Below are positions 10,409 to 19,328 of a stretch of 64,000 bases of DNA, piece by piece (position 1 is the first letter of the stretch; each line of letters begins with the position of its first letter). Under the pieces are notes generated by a model, which was not told the DNA's origin, searched no databases, and saw only the letters and a program-made list of their open reading frames with translations. A program made the translations under genes and the position numbers. This DNA is from Gallionella sp. Lineage in GTDB: Bacteria > Pseudomonadota > Gammaproteobacteria > Burkholderiales > Gallionellaceae. The stretch lies in assembly GCA_030645955.1 (NCBI GenBank), contig JAUSMR010000155.1, forward strand, positions 54,520 through 118,519, written 5' to 3'.

Positions 10409-10520
10409 GAAACTCGCGTAGCGATTCGTTTGCCCTTTCTCCCGCGTGCGGGGAAAAGTTGGATAGGGGGAAACGGGCATGGCGAGCTTCATTATGGGTG
10501 TCATCTTTGCCATGCCCGTT
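10409..10520. repeat. Composite palindromic repeat between dnaG and rpoD
   Basis: The part at 10409-10470 belongs to the family also found in the ABC-F gene (31101-31180): CGCGTAGCGATTCG, then CTTTCTCCCGC, then AAGTTGGATAGGGGGAA. The part at 10472-10520 has 12-bp arms AACGGGCATGGC / GCCATGCCCGTT. The outer arm contains the dnaG stop codon (TAA, 10519-10521). The same arms occur at the stop of the M23 gene at 15849. Confidence 0.85.
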
Positions 10521-12246
10521 AGCTACGCTGAAGCAGCTCCAGATATTGCCCGCGCTCTGCGTCGGTCAGGTTGGCCAAGCCGCCTTGTGCCAATTTCGCC
10601 TGCAGGGCTTGAAAGCTTTGCCGGCGCCGCCCCTGATGAATCTTGTTCAACAGCCCGGCAAACTCGGCAGCCACATCAAAGTTCTCGCCCCAGTGCAGCA
10701 TGTCCGCCTCAGCCGTTGCCAGGGTCTTCTCATGTACCGTGCCCTGAAACAGCTGCATGAGCGCGGGGCTACTCAGCGCAAAATCGGCTTCGCGCAACAC
10801 CGCCAGGACATCCGCAACCGCCCCGGCTTCTGCTCCTTCGCCGCACCAGCCAATGGAAACCTGCGTGCCCAAATCAGGTTGCGCAATCAGGCATTGCAGC
10901 AATAAGCGGTGGGTCGAAGGCGGAGTTCGTGCGGTTTTTTGAAAGCTGCGCTGGGCTGCACGCGCGACCGGTTTGACTTCATATAACGCTTCCAGTTCCG
11001 CCTGGCTGATGCCGGAAAGCGCCGCGACTTCCTTGCGCAGCAACAAGGCGGTAGCGGGGGCAACGATAGCGGTCAGCAATGGCTTGGCGCGTTGCAATAG
11101 TTGATTGCGTCCCTCCTGGCTGCGCAGATCCAGCTCCGCACTGACTTCGCGCAACAGGTAGGCGGATAACGGCATTGCTTCCCGCACGCGCTGCTCGAAA
11201 ACATCCTTGCCGAATTCGCGGATGAAACTGTCGGGATCATGCTCGACCGGCAAAAACAGAAAGCTGATGCGCTTGCCGTCCTGCAAATAGGGCAGCGCGT
11301 TTTCCAGCGCACGCCATGCCGCGCGCTGGCCGGCCTTGTCGCCGTCAAAACTGAACACGATGTGCCCGGCAAGGCGCAATAATTTCTGCACGTGATACGG
11401 CGTGGTCGCCGTGCCCAGGGTCGCCACGGCATATTCCACGCCGTGCTGCGCCAGTGCCACCACGTCCATGTAACCTTCCACCACCAGCACCTGCTGCGCG
11501 GCGCGGATGGCTTTTTGCGCCTGGAACAGCCCGTACAGTTCGCGGCCTTTTTCGAACAGCGGCGTCTCCGGCGAATTCAGATATTTGGGCTCACCCTTGT
11601 CCAGCACGCGCCCGCCGAAGCCGATGACCTGGCCGCGCACATTGACGATGGGGAACATGATGCGGTCGCGGAAGCGGTCGTAGCGTTTTCCCTCATCAGA
11701 CTCAATCACCAAGCCGGTTTCAACCAGAGTCGCATCCTGATAATCAGGGAACGCGGCGGCAAGGTTCTGCCATGCATCCGGTGCGTAACCGATGCCGAAT
11801 TTTGCGGCAACCTCGCCGCTCAGTCCGCGCTGTTTCAGGTAATCGATCGCGCGCTGGGAAAGTTTGAGTTGCTCGCGGTAATAGCGCGTGGCGGTTTGCG
11901 TCACCTCATACAAGTCCGGCGCAACTTTTTGATATGCCTCGCCTGCGGCGGGGCGTTCGTTTGGAACCTCCAGACCGATGCTGCTCGCCAGATCTTCGAT
12001 CGCCTCGACATAGCCGAATCCGGCGTGCTCCATGATAAAACCAATCGCCGTGCCATGCGCGCCGCAGCCGAAGCAATGATAAAACTGCTTGGTCTGGCTG
12101 ACAGTAAACGAGGGGGATTTTTCGCTGTGGAACGGACAGCAGGCTACAAAATTCGCACCGGCCTTTTTGAGCGGCACATAGCGCTCAACCACGTCCACGA
12201 TGTCGAGACGATTGAGCAGATCCTGAATGAAATTTTTTGGAATCAC
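10519..12246 (-). CDS. dnaG: DNA primase DnaG
   Basis: Synthesises RNA primers at the replication fork with DnaB. The N-terminal zinc-binding domain has CCPFHSEKSPSF and FYHCFGCGAHG (residues about 36-65). The TOPRIM core shows VVEGYMDVVALAQHG and FSFDGDKAGQRAAWR. The C-terminal DnaB-interaction domain is shorter and less conserved. At 575 residues it is of normal size. It follows yqeY on the minus strand, and its stop codon is embedded in a palindromic repeat that separates it from rpoD. Confidence 0.97.
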   Translation of the reverse strand: MIPKNFIQDLLNRLDIVDVVERYVPLKKAGANFVACCPFHSEKSPSFTVSQTKQFYHCFGCGAHGTAIGFIMEHAGFGYVEAIEDLASSIGLEVPNERPAAGEAYQKVAPDLYEVTQTATRYYREQLKLSQRAIDYLKQRGLSGEVAAKFGIGYAPDAWQNLAAAFPDYQDATLVETGLVIESDEGKRYDRFRDRIMFPIVNVRGQVIGFGGRVLDKGEPKYLNSPETPLFEKGRELYGLFQAQKAIRAAQQVLVVEGYMDVVALAQHGVEYAVATLGTATTPYHVQKLLRLAGHIVFSFDGDKAGQRAAWRALENALPYLQDGKRISFLFLPVEHDPDSFIREFGKDVFEQRVREAMPLSAYLLREVSAELDLRSQEGRNQLLQRAKPLLTAIVAPATALLLRKEVAALSGISQAELEALYEVKPVARAAQRSFQKTARTPPSTHRLLLQCLIAQPDLGTQVSIGWCGEGAEAGAVADVLAVLREADFALSSPALMQLFQGTVHEKTLATAEADMLHWGENFDVAAEFAGLLNKIHQGRRRQSFQALQAKLAQGGLANLTDAERGQYLELLQRS

Positions 12247-12293
12247 GCCAGCACCGCCCTTACATCAAGATCGATACTTTAAGAATTTCGTCA

Positions 12294-12311
12294 TTCCGGC
12301 GAGAGCCGGAA
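12294..12311. repeat. Short palindrome between yqeY and dnaG
   Basis: TTCCGGC-GAGA-GCCGGAA, a perfect 7-bp stem in the TCGTCATTCCGGC context typical of short intergenic repeats. Confidence 0.6.
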
Positions 12312-12325
12312 CGGCAAAGCCGGAC

Positions 12326-12772
12326 TTATTTGGATAATTGCGCCTTGATCAGCGCGGACACCTTACCCATATCGGCGCGTCCGGCCAATTTGGGTTTGAG
12401 CACGCCCATCACCTTGCCCATGTCTTGCTGTCCAGTCGCGCCGGTTGCAACAATTGCATCGGCAACGGCGGCAGTGATTTCAGCTTCGCCAAGTTGTTGC
12501 GGCATATAGGCAGCCAAAACGCTCATCTCGAATTTTTCGACATCCGCCAAATCCTGACGGCCTGCCGCTTCATATTGGCTGATGGAATCGCGCCGCTGCT
12601 TGTTCATCTTTTCGATGATGGCAACCACATCCGCATCCGACAACTCGATGCGCTCATCCACCTCGCGCTGCTTGATGGCGGCGAGCAATAGGCGAATCGC
12701 CCCGAGGCGCGCCGTATCCTTGGCGCGCATCGCGGTTTTCATGTCGTCAGTGATTTGCTGCTTGAGGCTCAT
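12326..12772 (-). CDS. yqeY: GatB/YqeY domain protein
   Basis: A 148-residue protein of the YqeY family, which resembles the tail domain of GatB, the subunit of the tRNA-dependent amidotransferase. Visible hallmarks are MKTAMRAKDTARLGAIRLLL at the start, QREVDERIELSDADV, YEAAGRQDLADVEKFE and the closing GKVMGVLKPKLAGRADMG. MSLKQQ at 12772 is chosen as start because family members begin there. It lies between rpsU and dnaG, the usual place in proteobacteria. The exact function is not known for the family; a role in tRNA-linked quality control is inferred. Confidence 0.92.
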   Translation of the reverse strand: MSLKQQITDDMKTAMRAKDTARLGAIRLLLAAIKQREVDERIELSDADVVAIIEKMNKQRRDSISQYEAAGRQDLADVEKFEMSVLAAYMPQQLGEAEITAAVADAIVATGATGQQDMGKVMGVLKPKLAGRADMGKVSALIKAQLSK

Positions 12773-12816
12773 ATCGAAACCAATCGTTGCGCCCAAGCCG
12801 GGCGCGATAGATTAGA

Positions 12817-13029
12817 TTAATAGAGCTTGGGTGGGAGAACCTGGCTCATCAGACGCTTGTAGTGGCGCTTCACGGCGGCAGCCATCTTGCGCTTGCGCTC
12901 AGAGGTAGGCTTTTCGTAAAACTCGCGGGCGCGCAAATCGGTCAGCAGACCGGTTTTTTCCACGGAACGCTTGAAACGACGCATCGCGACTTCAAACGGC
13001 TCATTCTCTTTAACACGTACTGTTGTCAT
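12817..13029 (-). CDS. rpsU: 30S ribosomal protein S21
   Basis: A 70-residue basic protein starting [20 protein letters not shown] after Met, the standard S21 N-terminus, and ending in a Lys/Arg-rich tail. S21 joins the small subunit platform and helps initiation. ATG at 13029 is taken rather than the upstream TTG two codons earlier. It is the promoter-proximal gene of the macromolecular-synthesis block (rpsU, yqeY, dnaG, rpoD). Confidence 0.97.
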   Translation of the reverse strand: MTTVRVKENEPFEVAMRRFKRSVEKTGLLTDLRAREFYEKPTSERKRKMAAAVKRHYKRLMSQVLPPKLY

Positions 13030-13101
13030 GTACAAACTGCTTTCTACTAAAAAATTGAGGGCGCGATTCTAGCAAAACACCTTGTGCGCCACAACCTGTA
13101 T

Positions 13102-14322
13102 TTAATTAATCGTGATCCGGGCGAATTTACGCTTGCCGACCTGCGCCACGACCACCCTGCCGGCCTCGACCACAGCGGCCTTGTCGTTGACACGCTCGCC
13201 GTCCAACTTGACCGCGCCTTGCTGGATCATGCGCATTGCTTCGGATGTTCCCTCCACCAGCCCGGCCTGTTTGAGCAGTTGCGGCACGACGATGCGACCG
13301 CCAGGCGCTGCAACACTGACTTCCGGCATGTCATCCGGCAGCACGCCATGGCGGAAACGCGCTTCGAATTCCGCCAGCGCATTCACGGCGGCATTTTGCG
13401 AATGGAAGCGCGCCACGATTTCCTGCGCCAGCAACACCTTGATATCGCGCGGATTGCGGCCTTGCGCCACTTCTTCGCGCCAGCCGCCGATCTCATTCAG
13501 GCTGCGGAACGACAGCAATTCCAGATAGCGCCACATCAGATCATCGGAAATCGACATCAGCTTGCCAAACATATCCTGCGGCGTGTCGGTGATGCCGACG
13601 TAGTTGCCCAGCGACTTGGACATTTTGTTCACGCCGTCCAGGCCTTCCAGCAGCGGCATGGTGAGCACGCACTGCGCCGGTTGCCCGTAATGTTTCTGCA
13701 ACTCGCGTCCCATCAGCAGGTTGAATTTCTGATCCGTGCCGCCCAGCTCGATGTCCGCCTTGAGCGCCACGGAATCAAAGCCTTGCACCAGCGGATAAAT
13801 GAATTCGTGGATGGCGATCGGCTGGTTGCCCTTGTAGCGTTTTGAAAAATCGTCGCGCTCCAGCATCTGCGCCACGGTGTGCGTGGCCGCCAGCTTGATC
13901 AAGTCAACCGCACTGAATTTATCCATCCAGGTGGAGTTGAACACGATCTCGGTCTTTTCCGGGTCGAGTACCTTGAACACCTGGTCACGGTAGGACTGGG
14001 CATTCCCCAGCACTTGCTCGCGCGACAGCGGCGGACGGGTAGCGTTTTTGCCGCTGGGGTCGCCGATCATGCCGGTAAAGTCGCCGATCAGGAACAGCGC
14101 GTGATGCCCCAAATCCTGCAACTGGCGCATTTTGTTGAGCAGCACGGTGTGACCAAGATGCAAATCCGGCGCAGTCGGGTCGAAGCCAGCCTTCACGCGC
14201 AGCGGTCGGCCCAGCGTAAGCTTGTGTTTCAGCTCGTCTTCGATCAGCAATTCGTGGGCGCCGCGCTTGATTTGCGCCAGCGCGTCTGTTTGTGTATTTT
14301 TTGGGTGTGTCATTTCAATCAT
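13102..14322 (-). CDS. tyrS: Tyrosyl-tRNA synthetase
   Basis: Class I aminoacyl-tRNA synthetase charging tRNA-Tyr. The nucleotide-binding HIGH-type motif reads [11 protein letters not shown], the KMSKS loop is NKMSKSLGN, and tyrosine-pocket segments [10 protein letters not shown] and GGTDQKF are present. The C-terminal S4-type RNA-binding domain ends [14 protein letters not shown]. The frame is open upstream to 14430, but that extension has no family counterpart. Starts at 14322 (MIEMTHP) or 14313 (MTHP) are both possible and neither has a strong ribosome site. It is divergent from the M23 peptidase gene. Confidence 0.96.
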   Translation of the reverse strand: MIEMTHPKNTQTDALAQIKRGAHELLIEDELKHKLTLGRPLRVKAGFDPTAPDLHLGHTVLLNKMRQLQDLGHHALFLIGDFTGMIGDPSGKNATRPPLSREQVLGNAQSYRDQVFKVLDPEKTEIVFNSTWMDKFSAVDLIKLAATHTVAQMLERDDFSKRYKGNQPIAIHEFIYPLVQGFDSVALKADIELGGTDQKFNLLMGRELQKHYGQPAQCVLTMPLLEGLDGVNKMSKSLGNYVGITDTPQDMFGKLMSISDDLMWRYLELLSFRSLNEIGGWREEVAQGRNPRDIKVLLAQEIVARFHSQNAAVNALAEFEARFRHGVLPDDMPEVSVAAPGGRIVVPQLLKQAGLVEGTSEAMRMIQQGAVKLDGERVNDKAAVVEAGRVVVAQVGKRKFARITIN

Positions 14323-14537
14323 ATTCACTGTCAATTCAACTACAGATACAGAAAGATGGAAGAAATGCCGCTCATTCTCGCACTTCAACCATTCATCGGT
14401 CGCGTTTTGCCACTCGGTTTTGATACCCACCGCCCGTCAGCCCGATTTTGAGGGGGTGCCTGTTTCTGGTAAAGTGCATATCAACAATATACGCAACACG
14501 TTGCTAATATTAAACAAAGCAACCCAAGGAGGCGCGA

Positions 14538-15851
14538 ATGTTAACCCAAAACCTGTTCAGCCAAGAACGCAAAATCACAGAAAGCAGAAAAAAACTGCGC
14601 TGGTTCGTCGCACTGTCCACGCTGCCTTTGTTGGGCGTGGTCACTGCTTTTGGTCTGGTGCCGCAAAACGAGTTTGATTTGACCCCGTTCAAGGCTGCCA
14701 TCGATGAAATCGCTTTGCCTGAAGTCGCCGAGAAAAAAACCGCTGCCGCCAGCTTCTGGCGCAGCGAGCGCGTGCAACGCGGCGACACCGTGGTTGAACT
14801 GGTGCGCCGCCTGAATATTGAAGATGCGGCTGCCAGTGACTATTTGCGCAAAGCCGCCGAAGCCGGGTCTTTCCGAAAATTAGCCGTCGGCAAGGAAGTG
14901 CATGCCGAGACCAATGCTGTTGGCGGACTCATCTCCCTGCGCTATCTTGGCGACAACACCACTCAGGTCATAATCGAAAAACAGGGCGATGATTTTACAT
15001 CACGCACCCTGCCGGCACCGCTGGAAAAACGCCTGTTTGTGCGCACCGGCGAAATCCAAACCAACTTGTATTCCGCCACTGATGCGGCGGGCATGCCTGA
15101 TGCTGCCGCCGACAAATTGAATGAGCTTTTCAGTGGCGACATCGACTTCCACCATGATTTGCGCAAAGGCGACAAATTCACCGTGGTATATGAAATGATA
15201 TACAGCAACGGTGCGCTGCTAAGTGCGGGTCGCATCCAGGCGGCTGAGTTCATCAACCAGGGCCGTGCTTACCGTGCCGTATATTTCCAGAAGGATGAGC
15301 AGCATGGCGATTACTACACACCGGAAGGCAAGAGCGTACGCAAAGCCTTCTTGCGTTCACCGATCGAGTATTCGCGCGTAAGCTCCGGTTTCACCAACTC
15401 GCGCTTTCACCCGGTTCTGAACATATGGCGCGCACATAGAGGGGTGGATTTCGCCGCACCGATCGGCACCAAAGTAAAAGCGACTGCTGATGGCGTAGTC
15501 GCTTCAGTCGGCAGAGAAAATGGCTATGGCAACGTCATCAAAATAAACCATCAAGGCCGGTACTCCACTGTATATGGGCACTTGTCGCGCTATGCCAAAG
15601 ACCTGCACCGGGGGCAACGCGTGGCGCAGGGCGAGGTGATAGGGTATGTCGGCATGACAGGCTTGGCCAGCGGCCCGCATCTGCACTATGAATTTAAAGT
15701 GGACGGTCAACAGCACAACCCGATGCGCGTTGCCTTGCCGGATGCGAAACCTGTCGATAATGCGGACAGAGTCGCGTTTCAATCCGTGGCGGACGATTTG
15801 GTTGCGCGCTTGAACCTGTTGCGCAATACCAATCTCGCCAAACTCGACTAA
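14538..15851 (+). CDS. M23 family murein endopeptidase with membrane anchor
   Basis: A 437-residue inner-membrane-anchored, periplasmic zinc metallopeptidase that cleaves peptidoglycan cross-links. One transmembrane segment lies at about residues 22-42 (WFVALSTLPLLGVVTAFGLV). A LysM/OapA-like region follows (ERVQRGDTVVELVRRL). The C-terminal lysostaphin-type domain has the metal ligands HRGVDFAAPIG and GPHLHYEFK and the segment GYGNVIKINH. A strong AAGGAGG site precedes the ATG. It lies directly before anmK, which recycles anhydro-muropeptides, so both act on cell-wall turnover. The TAA stop forms part of a palindromic repeat arm (15849-15900). Confidence 0.93.
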   Translation: MLTQNLFSQERKITESRKKLRWFVALSTLPLLGVVTAFGLVPQNEFDLTPFKAAIDEIALPEVAEKKTAAASFWRSERVQRGDTVVELVRRLNIEDAAASDYLRKAAEAGSFRKLAVGKEVHAETNAVGGLISLRYLGDNTTQVIIEKQGDDFTSRTLPAPLEKRLFVRTGEIQTNLYSATDAAGMPDAAADKLNELFSGDIDFHHDLRKGDKFTVVYEMIYSNGALLSAGRIQAAEFINQGRAYRAVYFQKDEQHGDYYTPEGKSVRKAFLRSPIEYSRVSSGFTNSRFHPVLNIWRAHRGVDFAAPIGTKVKATADGVVASVGRENGYGNVIKINHQGRYSTVYGHLSRYAKDLHRGQRVAQGEVIGYVGMTGLASGPHLHYEFKVDGQQHNPMRVALPDAKPVDNADRVAFQSVADDLVARLNLLRNTNLAKLD

Positions 15852-15900
15852 CGGGCATGGCAAAATTCCATTCCTGATAATGAAACCCGCCATGCCCGTT
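15849..15900. repeat. Inverted repeat fused to the stop codon of the M23 gene
   Basis: Arms AACGGGCATGGC (15850-15861) and GCCATGCCCGTT (15889-15900), 12 bp and perfect, with a 27-nt loop containing ATAATGAA. The TAA stop supplies the first bases. The identical arms, with a related loop, sit at the dnaG stop (10472-10521). Confidence 0.85.
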
Positions 15901-15917
15901 TCCCTCACCCCGCCCTC

Positions 15918-16024
15918 TGATGGAACCACTAGCCATTCGGCTAGACCATCAAAAAACGGTAGCCAAGCCGCTGGTTATCCCGCAAGCGGTAGAGGGGGAC
16001 GCGGCCTCGCTACGCGAGTATCAC
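15918..16024 (+). repeat. 61-bp repeat family copy 1 plus adjoining GC-rich repeat
   Basis: 15918-15978 is a 61-bp unit aligning without gaps to copies at 16324, 44620 and 57866. Shared blocks are ACTAGCCATTCG and GCTGGTTAT; AACNAGC near the 5' end can pair with GCTGGTT at the 3' end. A second repeat piece (CCCGCAAGCGG, then CTCGCTACGCGAG) follows to 16024, just upstream of the anmK coding start. Confidence 0.85.
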
Positions 16025-16036
16025 ATTAACCATCAC

Positions 16037-17239
16037 GTGCAGCATCCGCAGGAACTGTATATAGGCCTGATGTCCGGTACCAGCCTGGACGGCATCGACG
16101 CTGCCCTTGTCGATTTAGGCCAACCAAAACCCGTACAACTCGCAAAGCATTATCTGCCCTTTGACGATGCGCTGAGAAACGCCCTGCTGTCGTTGCACCA
16201 GCCCAGCCACAATGAACTGCATCAGGCGCAACTCGTTGGCAATCAATTGGCTCGGCTCTATGCCGCAGCAGTCAACGCGCTGTTAACCAAAGCCGGGCTG
16301 CATAACAATTTCCCTCTACCGCTTGATGTAACTACTAGCCATTCGACCAGGCTGCCAAATGCCGGCAGCCAAGTCGCTGGTTATGCGGGAGAGGGGTTGG
16401 GGGAGAGGGTAATCAAAGCCATCGGCTGTCACGGACAAACCATCCGCCACTGCCCCGAACACGGCTATACGCTGCAAATCGGCAACGCCGCACTGCTCGC
16501 CGAATTGACCGGCATCACCGTGGTCAGCGATTTCCGCAGCCGCGACATCGCTGCCGGAGGGCAAGGCGCGCCGCTGGTTCCAGCGTTTCATGACAAAGTG
16601 ATGCGCCACCCCGCTATCCACCGCGTCATTGTCAACATTGGCGGCATCAGCAATCTGACCAGCCTGCCGCCGAATGCCACCACCTCCGGCTTCGACTGCG
16701 GCCCCGGCAACTTGCTGATGGACGCATGGTGCATGCAACACCTCGGCAAACCCTACGACGACAACGGCGCATGGGCGGCATCTGGGAAGGTACTGCCCGC
16801 ACTGCTGGAAAAAATGCTCAACGAACCGTTCTTCTCCCAGCCTCCACCCAGGAGCAGTGGACGCGACCTGTTTAATTTGTCATGGCTGCAAGACAAACTG
16901 AAAGGCAATGAAGCGGCTGAGGATGTGCAAGCCACCCTGCTGGAGCTGACCAGTCGCGCCATCACGCAATCAATTCAGCAACACTGCCCCGGCGCAAAAG
17001 AAGTATATCTATGCGGCGGCGGCGCGCATAACCAGACCCTGCACAACCGCCTCGCTGCCTTGTTGCCAGACTGTAGCGTGCGAACCACCGACGCCCTCGG
17101 CGTGGATGGCGAATATCTGGAGGCCACCGCATTCGCATGGCTGGCACAACAAAACCTGCAAGGCGAACCCGCCAACCTGCCGCTGGTCACCGGCGCAAAG
17201 CATCCCTGTATACTGGGCGCGGTTTATCGCCATTCGTAG
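16037..17239 (+). CDS. anmK: Anhydro-N-acetylmuramic acid kinase
   Basis: Phosphorylates and opens 1,6-anhydro-MurNAc released from murein, giving MurNAc-6-phosphate for recycling. Family marks: the phosphate-binding YIGLMSGTSLDGIDAALV near the start, IGCHGQTIRH, GFDCGPGNLLMDAW and the closing CGGGAHNQTL. I start at GTG 16037, since the conserved protein begins about there. An in-frame ATG at 15920 would add 39 residues encoded only by repeat sequence. A second repeat (16324-16410) adds about 30 residues between HNNFPL and VIKAIGCHGQT that are not in the family, with no frame break. Whether the enzyme tolerates this is not known from sequence. Confidence 0.93.
   Translation: MQHPQELYIGLMSGTSLDGIDAALVDLGQPKPVQLAKHYLPFDDALRNALLSLHQPSHNELHQAQLVGNQLARLYAAAVNALLTKAGLHNNFPLPLDVTTSHSTRLPNAGSQVAGYAGEGLGERVIKAIGCHGQTIRHCPEHGYTLQIGNAALLAELTGITVVSDFRSRDIAAGGQGAPLVPAFHDKVMRHPAIHRVIVNIGGISNLTSLPPNATTSGFDCGPGNLLMDAWCMQHLGKPYDDNGAWAASGKVLPALLEKMLNEPFFSQPPPRSSGRDLFNLSWLQDKLKGNEAAEDVQATLLELTSRAITQSIQQHCPGAKEVYLCGGGAHNQTLHNRLAALLPDCSVRTTDALGVDGEYLEATAFAWLAQQNLQGEPANLPLVTGAKHPCILGAVYRHS
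16324..16410 (+). repeat. 61-bp repeat family copy 2, in frame inside anmK
   Basis: 16324-16384 is the 61-bp unit, with a perfect inner stem GGCTGCC / GGCAGCC. 16385-16410 is a G-rich extension. Read in the anmK frame it gives VTTSHSTR, then GSQVAGY, the same frame as copy 3 in the carboxypeptidase gene (ETTSHLTR, then SQVIGY). Confidence 0.9.
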
Positions 17240-17272
17240 CCTGCACACTTCCCTTTTGCGGATGAACACACC

Positions 17273-18388
17273 ATGAAAGTTTTCTCTATCCCTTTGCTTG
17301 CTGTTTTGTTGCTGGCATCGCCGGCTGCAGTGCTGTCGGACGAATTCAAGGCAGCCGATCCCAAAGTCACCGAACCAGCCATCAGCGCTTCGACAACGGC
17401 GGAACCGACGGACCTCGTCATCAGCGCGGTCGGCGACATCATGCTGGATGGCACGGCACGTCCGGTAATGGCTGAGCAGGGCTACGACTACCCATTCGTA
17501 AAAATGCTCCCGTATTTCAACGGCGCACAAATCGTCTTTGGCAATGTGGAAGGCCCCCTCACAAATCGGGGAACGCCCGAGCAGGACAAAACTTATGTGT
17601 TCCGCTCTCCACCAGCCACGGTTAGTGCCGCGCTCAGGACAGCCGGTTTTAATGTGGTGTCGCTCGCCAACAATCACACCCTCGATTACGGCACAGAGGG
17701 CTTAATCCAGACCATTGAGACGCTGGACTCGGCTGGCATCCAGCATGCCGGCGCCGGCGCCGACCTGATGACGGCGCGCCAACCGGCACTGATCCAGGCT
17801 AACGGCCTGAAGGTCGCAATACTCGCCTATTCAATGACCTTGCCGGAGAGTTTTTTTGCTGGCGCAAACAAGGCGGGTACCGCCTTTGGCCATGAGGAGC
17901 ATGTGCGCGCCGATATCATGGCCGCGCGCGAACAGGCAGATATCGTACTGGTATCGTTCCATTGGGGGCAGGAAGGCAAGACCATACTGCGCGACTACCA
18001 GACTCGCCTTGGTCATGTCGCCATTGATGCAGGTGCCAGCGCCGTCATCGGACATCACCCGCACATCCTGCAAGGCATCGAACAGTACAAGGACGGCATC
18101 ATTCTCTACAGTCTCGGCAACTTCACCTTCGGTTCTTACAGTATGAATTCCGCGCGCAGCGCCGTAGCCCAGCTGCGTTTTCGCAATGCCCGTCTTCAGA
18201 GTGTGCGATTGTTTCCCATCAACGTGAACAACTTCGAGGTGCAGTTCCAGCCCCAGCCCCTGACTGGAACGGCGGCTGATGCCGTGATTGACGAGCTGCG
18301 CACGCTATCGGCGGCGCTCAACACCCGGGTACACAACGACAACGGCACCGGCGTGGTGACTCTGGGGGAGACCGTGCCGGTGCCGTAA
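17273..18388 (+). CDS. CapA family metallophosphatase-like protein, secreted
   Basis: A 371-residue protein with a signal peptide (MKVFSIPLLAVLLLASPAAVLS). The CapA/PgsA fold, a calcineurin-like variant tied to capsule or poly-gamma-glutamate production, is shown by ISAVGDIMLDG, VFGNVEGPLT, VVSLANNHTLDYG, VSFHWGQE, VIGHHPHILQG and LYSLGNFTFGS. The Asp, Asn and His residues in these segments are the expected metal ligands. No other capsule gene is nearby, so the actual substrate is open. It follows anmK by 33 nt on the same strand. Confidence 0.9.
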   Translation: MKVFSIPLLAVLLLASPAAVLSDEFKAADPKVTEPAISASTTAEPTDLVISAVGDIMLDGTARPVMAEQGYDYPFVKMLPYFNGAQIVFGNVEGPLTNRGTPEQDKTYVFRSPPATVSAALRTAGFNVVSLANNHTLDYGTEGLIQTIETLDSAGIQHAGAGADLMTARQPALIQANGLKVAILAYSMTLPESFFAGANKAGTAFGHEEHVRADIMAAREQADIVLVSFHWGQEGKTILRDYQTRLGHVAIDAGASAVIGHHPHILQGIEQYKDGIILYSLGNFTFGSYSMNSARSAVAQLRFRNARLQSVRLFPINVNNFEVQFQPQPLTGTAADAVIDELRTLSAALNTRVHNDNGTGVVTLGETVPVP

Positions 18389-18521
18389 ATCATGCAGGAA
18401 AAAGAGAGGCGACTTCCGCCGAATGAGAGGTGTATTCGCTACGCCGCGTCAATTTTCACGCAGCCTTTATGATGCGCAGAAAATAACCCGCTTTGAATAC
18501 CCCAACGCCAACCAAACCCGG

Positions 18522-18887
18522 TTAAGCCGAGAACGATGACCCGCAACCACAAGTAGTCGCCGCATTTGGGTTCCTGATGATGAACTGAGAACCCTCCAGG
18601 CCGTCCTGATAGTCGATTTCCGCGCCTGCCAAATACTGGAAGCTCATCGGATCGATCAGCAGCTGTACGCCATTTTTGTTCAGTACGGTGTCGTCTTCGT
18701 TTGCAACTTCGTCAAAAGTGAAGCCGTATTGAAAACCGGAACAACCTCCTCCGCTGACAAATACGCGAAGCTTGAGGTCAGCGTTGCCTTCTTCCTCGAT
18801 CAATTGTTTTACTTTGTTGGCCGCATTGTCAGTAAACAGCAACGGGTCTTGCGTTTCAGCTACCTGCGCTTCAGTAATTGCATTCAC
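18522..18887 (-). CDS. erpA: Iron-sulfur cluster insertion protein ErpA
   Basis: A-type Fe-S carrier of 121 residues delivering clusters to apo-enzymes. The three conserved cysteines are in [12 protein letters not shown] and the C-terminal [15 protein letters not shown] start at 18887 has AGGAG 6 nt upstream. It is the last gene of a minus-strand run behind the bactofilin gene. A supply role for lipoate synthase (LipA, also in this window) is known for ErpA homologues. Confidence 0.95.
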   Translation of the reverse strand: MNAITEAQVAETQDPLLFTDNAANKVKQLIEEEGNADLKLRVFVSGGGCSGFQYGFTFDEVANEDDTVLNKNGVQLLIDPMSFQYLAGAEIDYQDGLEGSQFIIRNPNAATTCGCGSSFSA

Positions 18888-18905
18888 TTTGATCTCCTAG
18901 ATAAA

Positions 18906-19313
18906 TTATTCGCCACTGCCAGCCTTAAACGCCACGACCTTATCATCTGCTTCAGGTTTGCCGTGTATCAGCCGTCCTTCAATGATCGCGCCCAGCTGGA
19001 TTTGCATGGTTTTGTAGTGGATATCTCCTGTGACCTTGGCTTTGCCTTGTAGTTCCAGATATTCGCTGGCTGATACCGATCCGTTGATCGTGCCATTGAT
19101 TACCAGGTGGGTAACGCTGACTTCGCCATTCACCCGCGCGTGTTCACTCAACACCAATGTGCTCGGTTTGCCCGGCGTGGCAATGACATTGCCATTCACC
19201 TGCCCGTCAATACGCAATCCGCCGCTGAAATTTAGGTCTCCTCCAATGGTCGCATTCGCACCAATCAGCGAATCAATCTGGGTTTGTGGCTTACTGTGTG
19301 TTTTTCCGAACAT
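18906..19313 (-). CDS. Bactofilin
   Basis: A 135-residue polymer-forming cytoskeletal protein. The core is a right-handed beta-helix of short repeats, seen as IGANATIGGDLNFSGGLRID, GQVNGNVIA, HARVNGEVSVTHLVINGTI and KAKVTGDIHY. Bactofilins assemble filaments at the membrane and recruit cell-wall enzymes; here the neighbours include murein-related genes. The start has AAGGAG 6 nt upstream. It lies between the DUF6776-like gene and erpA. Confidence 0.94.
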   Translation of the reverse strand: MFGKTHSKPQTQIDSLIGANATIGGDLNFSGGLRIDGQVNGNVIATPGKPSTLVLSEHARVNGEVSVTHLVINGTINGSVSASEYLELQGKAKVTGDIHYKTMQIQLGAIIEGRLIHGKPEADDKVVAFKAGSGE

Positions 19314-19328
19314 TATTTACTCCTTGGC

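Noticed and set aside
14323..14430. N-terminal extension of TyrS
   Set aside because: It is not conserved, has no ribosome site, and lies in the divergent promoter region with the M23 gene.
15920..16036. N-terminal 39 residues of AnmK from the upstream ATG
   Set aside because: They are encoded entirely by repeat sequence in a frame different from the genic copies; conserved AnmK begins near the GTG at 16037. It cannot be excluded without data.
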